Assembly: GCF_001413925.1 (NCBI RefSeq)
Contig: NZ_LBMJ01000001.1
Span: 1,068,501-1,132,500 of the forward strand
DNA: 64,000 nucleotides
Direction: 5' to 3'
Source of the DNA: Nonlabens sp. YIK11
GTDB lineage: Bacteria; Bacteroidota; Bacteroidia; Flavobacteriales; Flavobacteriaceae
Each line of letters starts with the position of its first letter. Within the stretch, counting starts at the first letter, position 1. Both the position numbers and the translations under genes were made by a program. Positions 16,033 through 25,530 of this stretch are shown piece by piece. Under the pieces are notes generated by a model, which worked only from the letters and a program-made list of their open reading frames with translations, did no database searches and was not told the DNA's origin.

Positions 16033-18294
16033 CTATGTTTCTTGAACATCTAGTTTTTCTCTCCAGTCTAGGTGAATACCTCTTAATATAGCTTGTTGAA
16101 AATGTTTGATATCGTAAGGTTTTACAATGATGTCGTTCATGCCACTGTTGTAAATCTGTTCTCGCATTTCTTCCAGCTCTACCGCGGTAAGTGCTAAAAT
16201 GGGAACTTTACTGAATTTACGTATCTCTTTAGTGGACTCTATACCGTTCATGACCGGCATGTGAATATCCATCAGAACCAGATCATAAGAGTTGTCTCTT
16301 ACTTTTTCTACAGCAATTTTTCCATTGCCGGCGATATCGCACTGTACCTCAAATTTCTCAAGGATTTTTTTGGTCACCATTTGATTGATCTGGTTGTCTT
16401 CCACAATTAGGATCTTTTTCTCTTTGAGTTCGCTAACATCATAAACCTTGAGAGGCATGTTCAGCTTTTTCGCAGATTCCTGCTCGATGACCTCGTAAGT
16501 CATTGAGAAACTAAAAGTCGAGCCTTTGCCAAGCGTACTCTCTACATGTATTTCTGAACCAGAAGCGCGCAATAGTCTTTTGACAATGGAAAGGCCTAAA
16601 CCAGTTCCCTGGAAGGTGATGTTTTTGCTTTCGCCTTGAGCGAACTCTTCAAATATCTGTTTTACTTTGTCTGGTGCTATGCCTGGACCAGTGTCTTGAA
16701 CTGAAAATGTAATGTCGCAATGGTTATCTTTTGTAGCATTGGAGGCTATTCGAACCAGAATCCTTCCGTTTTCTGTGAACTTACAGGCGTTTCCAATAAG
16801 GTTCATAAGAATTTGTGAGAGTACCGTGCTGTTGCCCTTTACCAAATGTGGTGGCTGTTGTACATACTCAACTTCCAGTTCGTTATTGTTTTGAACGCGC
16901 AGGTATTCAAAGGATGAGGTGATGTTGTCTATAAGATCCACAAGGTTGAAAACATCGCCATGGTTCTCGAGCCTATTTTGAGAGTCTATTTTATTGAGGT
17001 GCAACACGTCATTCACTAATGCTAGAAGATAGTCTGCGGAGAATTTAAGCGATTGCAACTCTTGAAGGTTGTCCTTGTCCTTATTCTTTTCAAGGAGTAT
17101 GCTGCTCAAACCGATCACTCCATATAATGGGGTTCTAAGCTCGTGACTTACGGTAGAGAAGAAATTGCTTTTGACTTTGGCGAGACGTTCTGCCTCTAGC
17201 TTTGCTTTTTCTACTTGTATGTTTTTAGTTCGGAGTGCGGTGATATAGGATTTTCTTCTTCTAGAGATATAGTAGAGGAATACAATCAAGCCTAACCCTA
17301 GCAGAATGACCCCAATAAGAATATAATTGATGATGGTGCGGTTTTGAACCTTTTCCTGTTCCAGGTCTTTTTCTAGTTGTGCTTGTGATAGGTCTTCCTG
17401 AACTTGAGCAATTTCATATTTAGCAGCAATCTTCCTGCTTTCTGAATAACTACGGTCCTTTTGATTGATGTTGAAGATGCTATCATATTTGACCATCATG
17501 GCATAGGCCATTTTGTAGTCTTGCTTTGATTCTAAGGCGGTAGCATAAATCCTGTAAATTTCTTCAAGGATTATATTGGAATGCGATTCCTCGCCCAGTT
17601 CTAATGCAATATTTAAGTTTTGAAGAGCTCGATCCACATCTCCACGAAGTAAATAGCTTTGAGCCTTAAGGCTGTACGACCTCGCTTTGTATCCTGGATT
17701 GAGATCAGAATAGCTGGAGTAGTTCATGAGAGAATCCACTACCTCATTGAATTCTTTTTTCTCACCACGTGCTAGAAGTACCTTAGCATAATCATAATAA
17801 CTACCGTGAAGTCCAGAACTGTCATTTAAGGTGTGATATATCGTAAAAGCATTTTTAAAGTAATGCAGTCCCTTTTCATAAGTAGCGCTATCCTGTACAT
17901 AAACCGCAGCAAAATCTGTGTAAGCATTGGCTATTTGACGACTGTCTCTGGTTTCTCTGGCATAGTAGTAGGATTTCTCAAAAGCTTCCAAAGCCTTTAC
18001 AGTGTCTTCAAGAATCAGATAATCATATCCTAAATAGCTGTAAGATTCGTGAGCAATTTCTAGATTGTTGGATTCTTCGGCAAGCTTAATGGTGGCGAGG
18101 TTGTTCTTGAGCGAACCTTGAAAATCACCTTCTGAATAGAGCCTGAAACTTTCAAACATCATATCGTTTAAAAGCTCGTCTGTGGCAACTGAAGTACGCT
18201 TAGCACTATCTGAATCTACAGATTGTTGTGCCTTACCAACTGCAAAGAACAGTAGTGTTGACAAGGACAATAACCTAAAATGCAAAGCCTGCAC
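16033..18294 (-). CDS. hybrid sensor histidine kinase with periplasmic TPR sensor domain
   Basis: 753 residues. Order: signal peptide (1-22), TPR-like helices (about 45-275), coiled coil, transmembrane helix 321-343, HisKA with phosphorylatable His384 in FFSTVSHELRTP, HATPase_c with NACKF (N box), DTGPGIAPD and GTGLGLSI, and a C-terminal receiver domain (KKILIVEDNQINQ) with phospho-acceptor Asp676 in LVLMDIHMP and a conserved Lys in VKPYD. There is no output domain, so it probably relays to an Hpt or another regulator. No partner gene is adjacent. TPR-fused kinases are common in Bacteroidota; the signal is unknown. Confidence 0.9.
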   Translation of the reverse strand: MQALHFRLLSLSTLLFFAVGKAQQSVDSDSAKRTSVATDELLNDMMFESFRLYSEGDFQGSLKNNLATIKLAEESNNLEIAHESYSYLGYDYLILEDTVKALEAFEKSYYYARETRDSRQIANAYTDFAAVYVQDSATYEKGLHYFKNAFTIYHTLNDSSGLHGSYYDYAKVLLARGEKKEFNEVVDSLMNYSSYSDLNPGYKARSYSLKAQSYLLRGDVDRALQNLNIALELGEESHSNIILEEIYRIYATALESKQDYKMAYAMMVKYDSIFNINQKDRSYSESRKIAAKYEIAQVQEDLSQAQLEKDLEQEKVQNRTIINYILIGVILLGLGLIVFLYYISRRRKSYITALRTKNIQVEKAKLEAERLAKVKSNFFSTVSHELRTPLYGVIGLSSILLEKNKDKDNLQELQSLKFSADYLLALVNDVLHLNKIDSQNRLENHGDVFNLVDLIDNITSSFEYLRVQNNNELEVEYVQQPPHLVKGNSTVLSQILMNLIGNACKFTENGRILVRIASNATKDNHCDITFSVQDTGPGIAPDKVKQIFEEFAQGESKNITFQGTGLGLSIVKRLLRASGSEIHVESTLGKGSTFSFSMTYEVIEQESAKKLNMPLKVYDVSELKEKKILIVEDNQINQMVTKKILEKFEVQCDIAGNGKIAVEKVRDNSYDLVLMDIHMPVMNGIESTKEIRKFSKVPILALTAVELEEMREQIYNSGMNDIIVKPYDIKHFQQAILRGIHLDWREKLDVQET

Positions 18295-18444
18295 AGTTTA
18301 TGATTGAAAAGTTTAGGCCTAAATATACGCCAACATTAAGAGCAACTCTTTAGAGACGAAGAGCGTAACCGGTATTTTTTTGTTGTTGTAGAATTTTCGC
18401 ACATATTTAAAACACTCAAAATCAAAGTCCCGTTAAAAAATGTT

Positions 18445-20535
18445 TTGAAGACTGATATCGTTGAGGTCTTATCTAAATTGCGCCTCTTTACCAATCCCAA
18501 CTACTTCTTGCGTTTCAATTTTCTTTCCTCCATTTGTATATTATTAGTATCCACTTATTGTATGGCACAAGTGGATAGTCTAGAAACCATAACAATCAAG
18601 GTTCAACCAGCTATTGATCTGGAAACGGTCGGAGGAATAGTACCATTTTCTGTAGAATCTAGATCGTTCCAGACATCGAGGCAACGACTACAACAACTAT
18701 CCTTTAATGAATATCTGGAAGGTATTCCTGGTCTCTTTATCTTGAGTCCGAACAATTTTTCACAGGATTTACGGATTTCCTTAAGAGGATTTGGAGCGCG
18801 ATCTGCCTTTGGGATAAGAGGAATTAAGATTGTGGTCGATGGAATACCAGAAACAACTCCAGATGGTCAAGGGCAACTGGACAATCTCACGCTAGGTATT
18901 ATTGATGAACTTCAAGTATTGCGAGGTCCAGCATCCCTATTATATGGAAACGCATCTGGCGGTGTTATCAATATCAAAACCGTTAGAGAAATTGACAGTT
19001 CTTTCGTTCAAGCAGGATCCACGATTGGAAATTATAATATGTTCAAGTGGGATCTTTTAAGTGGTGTCAAGCACAATAATGGAGCAACAATTATATCGCT
19101 TTCCAGAACCACAACAGATGGTTACCGAGAACACGCTGCCTTTGAAACCAATCAACTTAACATTAGATCCCGCTTTAATCTCAAAGGCTCTAGCAGTCTT
19201 GATTTCCAATTGAATTATACTGATAGTCCCGTAGCTCTCGACGCTGGTGGTTTGACCATTGAAGAGGTCAACCAGGATAGGAGACAGGCACGTTCACGAA
19301 ACGTAGAGTTTGATAGTCGTGAGCAAGTTCGCCAACTCAAGACAGGAGTTTCGTTTAACAAGAGTTGGGACCAAATAGGATTTCAATCCTACGGGTTTTA
19401 TTCCTATCGAGATTTTGATAATAATCTTCCATTTGAAAGTGGTGGTCAGGTGGAATTATACCGCAATTATTATGGCCAAGGCAGTTACTTGACTTATGAG
19501 ACATCAGGAAATAATTACACTAATAAAATACAATTGGGCTATGCGCTCGCATTTCAGGCAGATCAACGTCAGCGTTTTGACAACGTAAATGGCGTGCGAG
19601 GTAATTCAGATTTTAATCAATTGGAGTCGTTCAATTCTTATGGGTTTTACCTCATAGATAATCTTGAGTTTTCCAACTGGAATCTACAAGGTGGTTTAAG
19701 ATATGACATCAACACATTAGAGGCCGAAGACAGAACTGTCGCAGCCAATAACAGCAAGCAAAACTTGAATAGCTGGAGCGGTAGCCTTGGCGTTACTTAC
19801 GAGCTTCCCAATTCCAATTACCTATATGGAAATGTATCGACCAGCTTTGAGACACCAGCGTTGACTGAGTTATCGTCAAACCCAGACGGCGCCACAGGAT
19901 TCAATGAAAATCTAGATCCACAACGCGCGATAAATTATGAGGTTGGATTTAAAAATTCAGCCAGTAAGCTGCGATGGAATGCCGCATTGTTTTACATGAG
20001 AACAAGTGATGATCTTGTACCGTTTGAGATTTCCCAATTTCCCAATCGTACATTTTATAGGAATGCAGGTAGCACCAATAGGTATGGTTTGGAACTTTCA
20101 GGTGAACTGCTGCTATCAAGATCTATAACAGTAAATGGATCTTACACGTTTTCACAGTTTGAGTATGATGAATACACGCTGGACCAGAACGATTTATCTG
20201 GCAACCTCTTACCTGGCATCCCAAAACATACGGCCGCTCTAGGACTTACCTATCAAGCCAGTAATCAATTAACCATCCAGTGGAACAATACTTACCGCGG
20301 CAGCCTATTGGCTGACGATGCAAACGCTACCCAGGTGGAAGATGCCATCATCTCCAACATCAACCTAGGATATCCCATAGAATTCAATCGCGTGAACCTC
20401 ACCTTGCGAGCAGGTGTCAACAATCTCTTTGACACACAGTACTTTGACAACATACGCATCAATGCCTTCGGTAATCGATATTATGAGCCAGCGCCAGGCA
20501 TCAATTTTTACACTGGATTAAATCTTCGTTTTTAG
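18445..20535 (+). CDS. TonB-dependent outer membrane receptor
   Basis: About 696 residues. After the signal peptide (ending STYCMAQ) a plug domain contains GIPGLFILSPNNFSQDLRI, the RGFGARSAFG block and LRGPASLLYGNASGGVINI, followed by a 22-strand-type barrel and a C-terminal aromatic (GLNLRF). It imports a large substrate in an energy-coupled way. There is no carboxypeptidase-like N-terminal domain, so it is not a SusC type. The start is uncertain: the frame begins at TTG 18445, but TTG at 18508 would place the signal peptide at the N-terminus. Followed by HupE (81 nt), which hints at a metal substrate. Confidence 0.88.
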   Translation: MKTDIVEVLSKLRLFTNPNYFLRFNFLSSICILLVSTYCMAQVDSLETITIKVQPAIDLETVGGIVPFSVESRSFQTSRQRLQQLSFNEYLEGIPGLFILSPNNFSQDLRISLRGFGARSAFGIRGIKIVVDGIPETTPDGQGQLDNLTLGIIDELQVLRGPASLLYGNASGGVINIKTVREIDSSFVQAGSTIGNYNMFKWDLLSGVKHNNGATIISLSRTTTDGYREHAAFETNQLNIRSRFNLKGSSSLDFQLNYTDSPVALDAGGLTIEEVNQDRRQARSRNVEFDSREQVRQLKTGVSFNKSWDQIGFQSYGFYSYRDFDNNLPFESGGQVELYRNYYGQGSYLTYETSGNNYTNKIQLGYALAFQADQRQRFDNVNGVRGNSDFNQLESFNSYGFYLIDNLEFSNWNLQGGLRYDINTLEAEDRTVAANNSKQNLNSWSGSLGVTYELPNSNYLYGNVSTSFETPALTELSSNPDGATGFNENLDPQRAINYEVGFKNSASKLRWNAALFYMRTSDDLVPFEISQFPNRTFYRNAGSTNRYGLELSGELLLSRSITVNGSYTFSQFEYDEYTLDQNDLSGNLLPGIPKHTAALGLTYQASNQLTIQWNNTYRGSLLADDANATQVEDAIISNINLGYPIEFNRVNLTLRAGVNNLFDTQYFDNIRINAFGNRYYEPAPGINFYTGLNLRF

Positions 20536-20616
20536 GTAGGAATAAATCGGTTAGGTGTTTCTATAGACCTTCTATCTTGTTATATTTCCCTTTTTAATCT
20601 AAGTTGATTTCTTTTG

Positions 20617-21204
20617 ATGGATAATTTTAAATTCTATTTTTTAGAGGGTTTTTGGCATGTGCTTGACCTGCAGGCTTATGACCACATCCTTTTTATTATT
20701 TTGCTCGCGGTTCCCTATTTGTTTAACGGTTGGCGCAAGCTATTACTGCTGGTAACCGCCTTTACGATAGGTCATTCCATCTCTTTGCTGCTGGTCACCT
20801 TTGGCAAGGTTTCTTTTTCATCGGCTTACATAGAATTCTTGATACCTGTCACCATTGCAGTGACCGCATTATATAACATCTTCACCGCAGGACGCCGCCA
20901 CCAGAACAATACGCCATGGCTTACTGTAATTATTGCCATCTTTTTTGGACTCATTCATGGGTTTGGTTTCTCTGGAGCCTTCCGCATGTTGGCTTCTGGA
21001 ACTGATGATAACATCCTTTTGACGCTGGCAGAATTTGCTTTGGGAATCGAGGGCGCACAATTGGTTATTGTACTGATTGTCTTGATTCTAAACTTTATCT
21101 TTACAGGACTTTTCCGTTTCAGTAAGCGGGAATGGGCACAGATCATTTCGGCCATCATTTTTGGGATCGTTATTCCCATGTTGATCGCAAGATGGATCTG
21201 GTAA
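20617..21204 (+). CDS. HupE/UreJ family membrane protein
   Basis: 195 residues with about six membrane helices. Histidine-bearing motifs HVLDLQAYDHILF, TIGHSISL and GLIHGFGFSGAF are those of HupE/UreJ proteins, which carry nickel or cobalt. No hydrogenase or urease gene is nearby. Given the TonB receptor just upstream, I infer a role in metal uptake across both membranes, but this is unproven. ATG at 20617 is preferred to the TTG immediately before it. Confidence 0.8.
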   Translation: MDNFKFYFLEGFWHVLDLQAYDHILFIILLAVPYLFNGWRKLLLLVTAFTIGHSISLLLVTFGKVSFSSAYIEFLIPVTIAVTALYNIFTAGRRHQNNTPWLTVIIAIFFGLIHGFGFSGAFRMLASGTDDNILLTLAEFALGIEGAQLVIVLIVLILNFIFTGLFRFSKREWAQIISAIIFGIVIPMLIARWIW

Positions 21205-21227
21205 CATGCGTTGAGGTTGAAGGGAAT

Positions 21228-21247
21228 TTCGCTTTCGCGAAAGCGAA
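21228..21247. repeat. dispersed palindrome copy 5 (intergenic)
   Basis: Perfect 20-bp palindrome, 23 nt after hupE and 32 nt before the dCMP deaminase. Confidence 0.9.
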
Positions 21248-21279
21248 CTACTTATCAATCACCCTAACAAAACACACTA

Positions 21280-21708
21280 TTGAAACCTGAAAAGCAACAT
21301 AGATACGACGTCGCCTACCTCAAAATGGCACAGGAATGGGCACAACTTTCCTATTGCAAGCGTCGCAAAGTAGGAGCGCTAATCGTGCGCGACCGCATGA
21401 TCATAAGTGATGGTTATAACGGCACGCCTAGTGGTTTTGAGAACTTTTGTGAGGATGAAGAAGGCTATACCAAATGGTACGTGTTGCATGCCGAGGCTAA
21501 TGCAATACTAAAAGTGGCCGCTTCTACACAATCTTGTACGGGCGCAACGCTCTATATTACCATGTCGCCTTGCCAGCAGTGCAGTAAATTGATCCATCAA
21601 AGTGGCATCAAACGTGTAGTATACCTCAATGCCTATAAGGACGATAGCGGTCTGCAATTCCTCGAGAAAGCAGGCGTTATTACAGAACAGATTAGCCAAC
21701 TCGATTGA
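21280..21708 (+). CDS. deoxycytidylate (dCMP) deaminase family
   Basis: 142 residues. Zinc-binding residues are His70 and catalytic Glu72 (LHAEAN) and Cys98/Cys101 (MSPCQQC), as in dCMP deaminases of the ComEB type. The substrate-loop GYNGTPSGFENFCED is typical. It converts dCMP to dUMP for thymidylate synthesis. The frame starts with TTG at 21280. The stop TGA overlaps the ATG of the following protease by 1 nt, so the two are translationally coupled. Confidence 0.9.
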   Translation: MKPEKQHRYDVAYLKMAQEWAQLSYCKRRKVGALIVRDRMIISDGYNGTPSGFENFCEDEEGYTKWYVLHAEANAILKVAASTQSCTGATLYITMSPCQQCSKLIHQSGIKRVVYLNAYKDDSGLQFLEKAGVITEQISQLD

Positions 21709-23300
21709 TGAAAAAACAATATCTATACTACCCATTATTTCTAGGGATCTTCTTTGGACTAGGGATTTTGATAGGCAATCTATTGTCTGTCAACGGTATG
21801 GATGATGCCTTCACAACTTCTGGCAACCTTAAGAAGCGTAAGCTTAACAGACTCATAGATATTATTGACCAGCGTTATGTGGATGAGGTCAATACAGATA
21901 GCATCGTGGATGTTACCGTCAATGGTATTCTTCAAAATCTCGATCCACATTCCATCTACATCTCAACAGATCAAGCACAAGCCGTCGCTGATGATATGCG
22001 AGGTAACTTCGTGGGTATTGGCATTAGGTATTTTGTAAATCAGGATACGATTTCAGTTTTGAGCACGATCAAAGATGGACCTAGCCAAAAAGCCGGTATC
22101 AAAAGCGGTGACCGTATTCTTACCGTGGACGGCAGACCATTGTATGGAGAAAACAAGGTTTCTACAGATCAACTAAAAGGAGAATCTGGCTCAAGAATCA
22201 CGTTAGGTGTCCTTAAACCTGGTGACAGTACTGTATTCAACGTACCGGTTACTCGCGGCCAGATTGCCATTAAAAGTGTTGATGCCGCCTATATGTTGAC
22301 TAATGAATTGGGTTACATTAAGGTCAACCGCTTTGCAGAATCCACCACGGCAGAGTTCAATCGTGCCATTGATATTTTGAAAAGAAAAGGAGCACAGCAA
22401 GTCGCTGTCGACTTAAGAGATAATCCTGGAGGTGTTTTACAAGCGGCTCTAGACATGGCCGATGAGTTTTTGAAAGATGACCAGTTGATGCTATTTCAAA
22501 AGGATCGCAACAATAAGCGAAAAAACAGTTATGCCACCTCAGATGGTGATTTTGAGGACAAACCTGTATTTATTCTAATCAATGAAAATAGTGCCAGCGC
22601 CAGCGAGGTCGTTGCAGGTGCCCTACAGGATAATGATAAGGGAACTATCATAGGTCGACGCAGTTTCGGCAAGGGATTGGTGCAGCAGGAAATGCAACTG
22701 GGCGATGGTAGTGCCGTACGATTAACCGTGGCTAGATATTACACGCCTACAGGTCGTAGTATTCAAAGGCCCTATGATTCTGGTAATGAAGATTACTTCA
22801 ATGAATATCTTGAACGTTATGAGAATGGTGAACTACAGGATAAATCCAATATTGAGGTCAACGATTCTTTAATGTATAAAACACCAGCAGGAAAAATCGT
22901 GTACGGTGGTGGTGGTATTATTCCCGATGTTTTTGTTGCAGGACCTAAAGGTTACGAGAACCAAACCTTAGATTATTTTGCCAGAACAGGTTTTGCAGAT
23001 CGTATTGCTAACGATTTCTTGCGTACTGAAGGTTCTTACTTGCGATACATGCCAGAAAGGGAATTTGTAGATTCCTACCAGGTTCCAGAAACGCTTTTAT
23101 TGGAATTTTACCAAAGGGCCAGAGGTGGAAATAATAAATCACTGCGATTGACGGGCAATCGTGAATTCATGATGCTGCTTTTAAAAGCCTCACTTGCAGA
23201 ACAGCTTTATGGTACAGAGCTTAAAGTGAAATTGCTCAACACTATGGATCCCATGATAGATCGATTAAAAGAGTTGAGTCGAGACCGCAAAAATGCCTAG
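21708..23300 (+). CDS. S41 family carboxy-terminal processing peptidase
   Basis: 530 residues. An N-terminal membrane anchor (8-27) is followed by a PDZ domain (about 92-185; GIGIRY and KAGIKSGDRILTVDG) and the S41 catalytic domain with the Ser-containing SASASE motif (295-300) and Lys322 in RRSFGKG, the Ser/Lys dyad of CtpA/Prc. It acts in the periplasm on C-termini of exported proteins. A C-terminal extension (about 400-530) beyond the catalytic domain is usual in Bacteroidota. Coupled to the dCMP deaminase gene by ATG/TGA overlap. Confidence 0.92.
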   Translation: MKKQYLYYPLFLGIFFGLGILIGNLLSVNGMDDAFTTSGNLKKRKLNRLIDIIDQRYVDEVNTDSIVDVTVNGILQNLDPHSIYISTDQAQAVADDMRGNFVGIGIRYFVNQDTISVLSTIKDGPSQKAGIKSGDRILTVDGRPLYGENKVSTDQLKGESGSRITLGVLKPGDSTVFNVPVTRGQIAIKSVDAAYMLTNELGYIKVNRFAESTTAEFNRAIDILKRKGAQQVAVDLRDNPGGVLQAALDMADEFLKDDQLMLFQKDRNNKRKNSYATSDGDFEDKPVFILINENSASASEVVAGALQDNDKGTIIGRRSFGKGLVQQEMQLGDGSAVRLTVARYYTPTGRSIQRPYDSGNEDYFNEYLERYENGELQDKSNIEVNDSLMYKTPAGKIVYGGGGIIPDVFVAGPKGYENQTLDYFARTGFADRIANDFLRTEGSYLRYMPEREFVDSYQVPETLLLEFYQRARGGNNKSLRLTGNREFMMLLLKASLAEQLYGTELKVKLLNTMDPMIDRLKELSRDRKNA

Positions 23301-23500
23301 TTGCCACCTGGAGCTTTTGCCTTGATCTTATAGGAAATAAGCATGATGCCCATTAAAATCACCACGCAAAGTGCCGCAACGATACTAATGACCGCAATCT
23401 GACTTTCACCTACCAGCGGATTTGAAAAATCAATTTTAAAGACATTGAACGCAATACTGGCAATTCCCAGTATCATGATCGCATAGAATACATATTTCAT
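23297..23500 (-). CDS. small two-helix membrane protein
   Basis: 67 residues with two predicted membrane helices (about 4-22 and 33-57) and a basic, Pro/Gly-containing C-terminus. No family is recognised. Its stop overlaps the convergent S41 peptidase stop by 4 nt. It lies 2 nt downstream of the MarC gene on the same strand, which supports it being real and cotranscribed. Confidence 0.6.
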   Translation of the reverse strand: MKYVFYAIMILGIASIAFNVFKIDFSNPLVGESQIAVISIVAALCVVILMGIMLISYKIKAKAPGGN

Positions 23501-23502
23501 AA

Positions 23503-24099
23503 CTAAAAGAGTTCTTTGATGTTGGTCGCAAAAAGTTTGACAGCTATCGCTAGCAAGATAACTCCAAAGATTTTTCTTACCACATCGATTCCCTGTTTTC
23601 CTATCGCCTTCTCAATGCGGCCAGAATTTTTCAATACGGCATAGACAAATACGATATTGATAAGAATCGCAGCAATAATATTGATGGCATAATATTCAGA
23701 GCGTAAGGAAAGTACTGAGGTAAGCGTACCGGCACCGGCAATCAAAGGAAAAGCAATGGGAATAATCGCGGCAGTCTCTGGCTGGTCGTCTTTATAAAGT
23801 TGAATGCCCAGAATCATTTCTAATGCAATAAAGAAAATGATGAAGGCGCCTGCCACGGCAAAAGAATTCACATCAATACCTATCAGATTGAGCATGCTCT
23901 CACCAACGAACATAAAAACGATCATCAATATTCCAGCGACGACACTGGCCTTTTCACTTTGAATATGTCCTACTTTACGACGCAAGTCCACAATAATGGG
24001 AATACTACCTACAATATCAATCACCGCAAACAAGATCATGCTTGCCGTAAATATTTCTTTAAAATCGATGACCGCAAAAAACTCTGAAACCATACTCAT
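23503..24099 (-). CDS. MarC family integral membrane protein
   Basis: 198 residues from the ATG at 24099; a TTG-started extension of nine residues is less likely. Six membrane helices are present, with the MarC signatures FAVIDIVGSIPII near the N-terminus and AIIPIAFPLIAGAGTLTSV in the middle. MarC proteins were once linked to multiple antibiotic resistance in E. coli, but that link was withdrawn and their transport role is unknown. Followed at 2 nt by a small membrane protein. Confidence 0.88.
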   Translation of the reverse strand: MSMVSEFFAVIDFKEIFTASMILFAVIDIVGSIPIIVDLRRKVGHIQSEKASVVAGILMIVFMFVGESMLNLIGIDVNSFAVAGAFIIFFIALEMILGIQLYKDDQPETAAIIPIAFPLIAGAGTLTSVLSLRSEYYAINIIAAILINIVFVYAVLKNSGRIEKAIGKQGIDVVRKIFGVILLAIAVKLFATNIKELF

Positions 24100-24193
24100 A
24101 ACACACCTCTTAAATTTGGCCGGCAAAAGTACTGCCTTTAAAGAGTTTCTTAGGGTAGGTAGTCCGTTAAATTTGAGTTACTAAAACAAAAAG

Positions 24194-24219
24194 AAAAGCC
24201 CGCAATTGGCGGGCTTTTT
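24194..24219 (-). terminator. terminator after aminotransferase gene
   Basis: Stem AAAAGCCCGC/GCGGGCTTTT with a 5-nt loop. The minus-strand side continues into a T-rich run, 20 nt past the aminotransferase stop. Confidence 0.85.
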
Positions 24220-24238
24220 AAAATATGGGAATATCGTT

Positions 24239-25426
24239 TTAAGACAAAGCTAGGTGGATACGCTCCATTGCTTCTTTGATCTGTTCGGTACTTGCAGCAT
24301 AAGAGATACGTATACAGTTAGGCGCTCCAAAAGATTCACCTGATACGGTCGCTACAAGCGCTTTTTCTAATATGAATAAAGAGAAATCCTCTGCTGTATA
24401 AATTTTATGACCTTTGATTTCACGACCAAAGAAGGCCGAAATATCTGGGAACACATAAAAAGCACCTTCTGGCTCATCAGTAACAAAGCCGTCGATCTGG
24501 TTCAATAATTCTAGGATCAGTTTGCGACGCTCTGCAAAGGCATCGATCATGTACTGGATCTTAGAAACTGGTGCCTCAAGAGCAGTGATTACTGCACGCT
24601 GTGCGATACAGCAAGTACCACTAGTAATTTGTCCTTGAAACTTGTTGCACGCACGCGCAATCCAGGTAGGTGCACCTATATAACCTACACGCCATCCAGT
24701 CATGGCAAAGGCCTTGCTTACACCGTTGATGGTTACCGTACGATCATACATCCCTTCACAAGCTGCGATACTCGCATGGCCAGATCCATAGTTAATGTGC
24801 TCATAGATCTCATCACTCACTACGATAATGTCTGGATAATCCTTCAAGACGGCTGCAAACGCATCCAGTTCTTCTTTTGAAAAAACAGAACCGCTAGGAT
24901 TGTTGGGCGATGAGAATAAGATCATCTTGGTTTTGGGCGTGATCGCGGCACGCAACTGTTCTGCGGTAATTTTGAAATTTTGTTCCACACCAGCGTGAAC
25001 CTCTACGGGAACACCTTCGGCGAGTTCAACGATGGCGCTGTAGCTTACCCAGTACGGTGCAGGTAGGATACACTCGTCACCTTTATTAAGCAAGACCATC
25101 GCAACATTGGCGATAGATTGTTTGGCACCTGTTGATACCACAATCTGGCTGCGGTCATACGTCAGGTTGTTGTCGCGTTTGAATTTATGGATGATCGCAT
25201 CCTTCAATTCCACATAACCATCCACTGGTGTATATGAATTGTAGTTGTCATTAACAGCTTGAATAGCCGCATCCTTTACAAAATCTGGTGTATTAAAGTC
25301 TGGTTCTCCTAAACTTAGACCAATAATATCTTTGCCTTCTTCGCGCAATTCTCGCGCTTTTGCAGCCATGGCAAGTGTGGCACTGGTAGGTAGATTGTTG
25401 ATACGGTCTGATAGATGCTCATTCAT
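24239..25426 (-). CDS. class I aspartate/aromatic aminotransferase (AspC-like, subgroup Ib)
   Basis: 395 residues from the ATG at 25426. PLP-dependent fold type I enzyme: LSLGEPDFNTP near the N-terminus, NPSGSVF, the Asp/Tyr pair in VVSDEIYEH, and the PLP-binding lysine in NGVSKAFAMTGWR. The C-terminal arginine motif NCIRISYAAS binds the substrate carboxylate. It most likely transaminates aspartate with 2-oxoglutarate; other acidic or aromatic substrates are possible. A full promoter precedes it and a terminator follows, so it is monocistronic. Confidence 0.92.
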   Translation of the reverse strand: MNEHLSDRINNLPTSATLAMAAKARELREEGKDIIGLSLGEPDFNTPDFVKDAAIQAVNDNYNSYTPVDGYVELKDAIIHKFKRDNNLTYDRSQIVVSTGAKQSIANVAMVLLNKGDECILPAPYWVSYSAIVELAEGVPVEVHAGVEQNFKITAEQLRAAITPKTKMILFSSPNNPSGSVFSKEELDAFAAVLKDYPDIIVVSDEIYEHINYGSGHASIAACEGMYDRTVTINGVSKAFAMTGWRVGYIGAPTWIARACNKFQGQITSGTCCIAQRAVITALEAPVSKIQYMIDAFAERRKLILELLNQIDGFVTDEPEGAFYVFPDISAFFGREIKGHKIYTAEDFSLFILEKALVATVSGESFGAPNCIRISYAASTEQIKEAMERIHLALS

Positions 25427-25444
25427 GATCACAAGTATTTGTTA

Positions 25445-25473
25445 CAAAAATATCATTCATCCGCAACTAGCAA
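25445..25473 (-). promoter_or_regulatory. promoter of the aminotransferase gene
   Basis: On the minus strand TTG (25473-25471), an 18-nt spacer and TATTTTTG (25452-25445) fit the Bacteroidota consensus in full, 19 nt before the ATG. Confidence 0.75.
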
Positions 25474-25498
25474 TACAGATCGCCATATAATATTCGTT

Positions 25499-25506
25499 TA
25501 TTTTTG
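25499..25506 (+). promoter_or_regulatory. -7 element of rsmG
   Basis: TATTTTTG, 25 nt before the GTG start. No good TTG is found upstream at the expected distance. Confidence 0.45.
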
Positions 25507-25530
25507 TAAAACCTTAAAAACCCAGCATTC

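Noticed and set aside
18295..18444. Cobalamin riboswitch before the TonB receptor
   Set aside because: No B12-box-like sequence or suitable stems are seen in the 150-nt leader.
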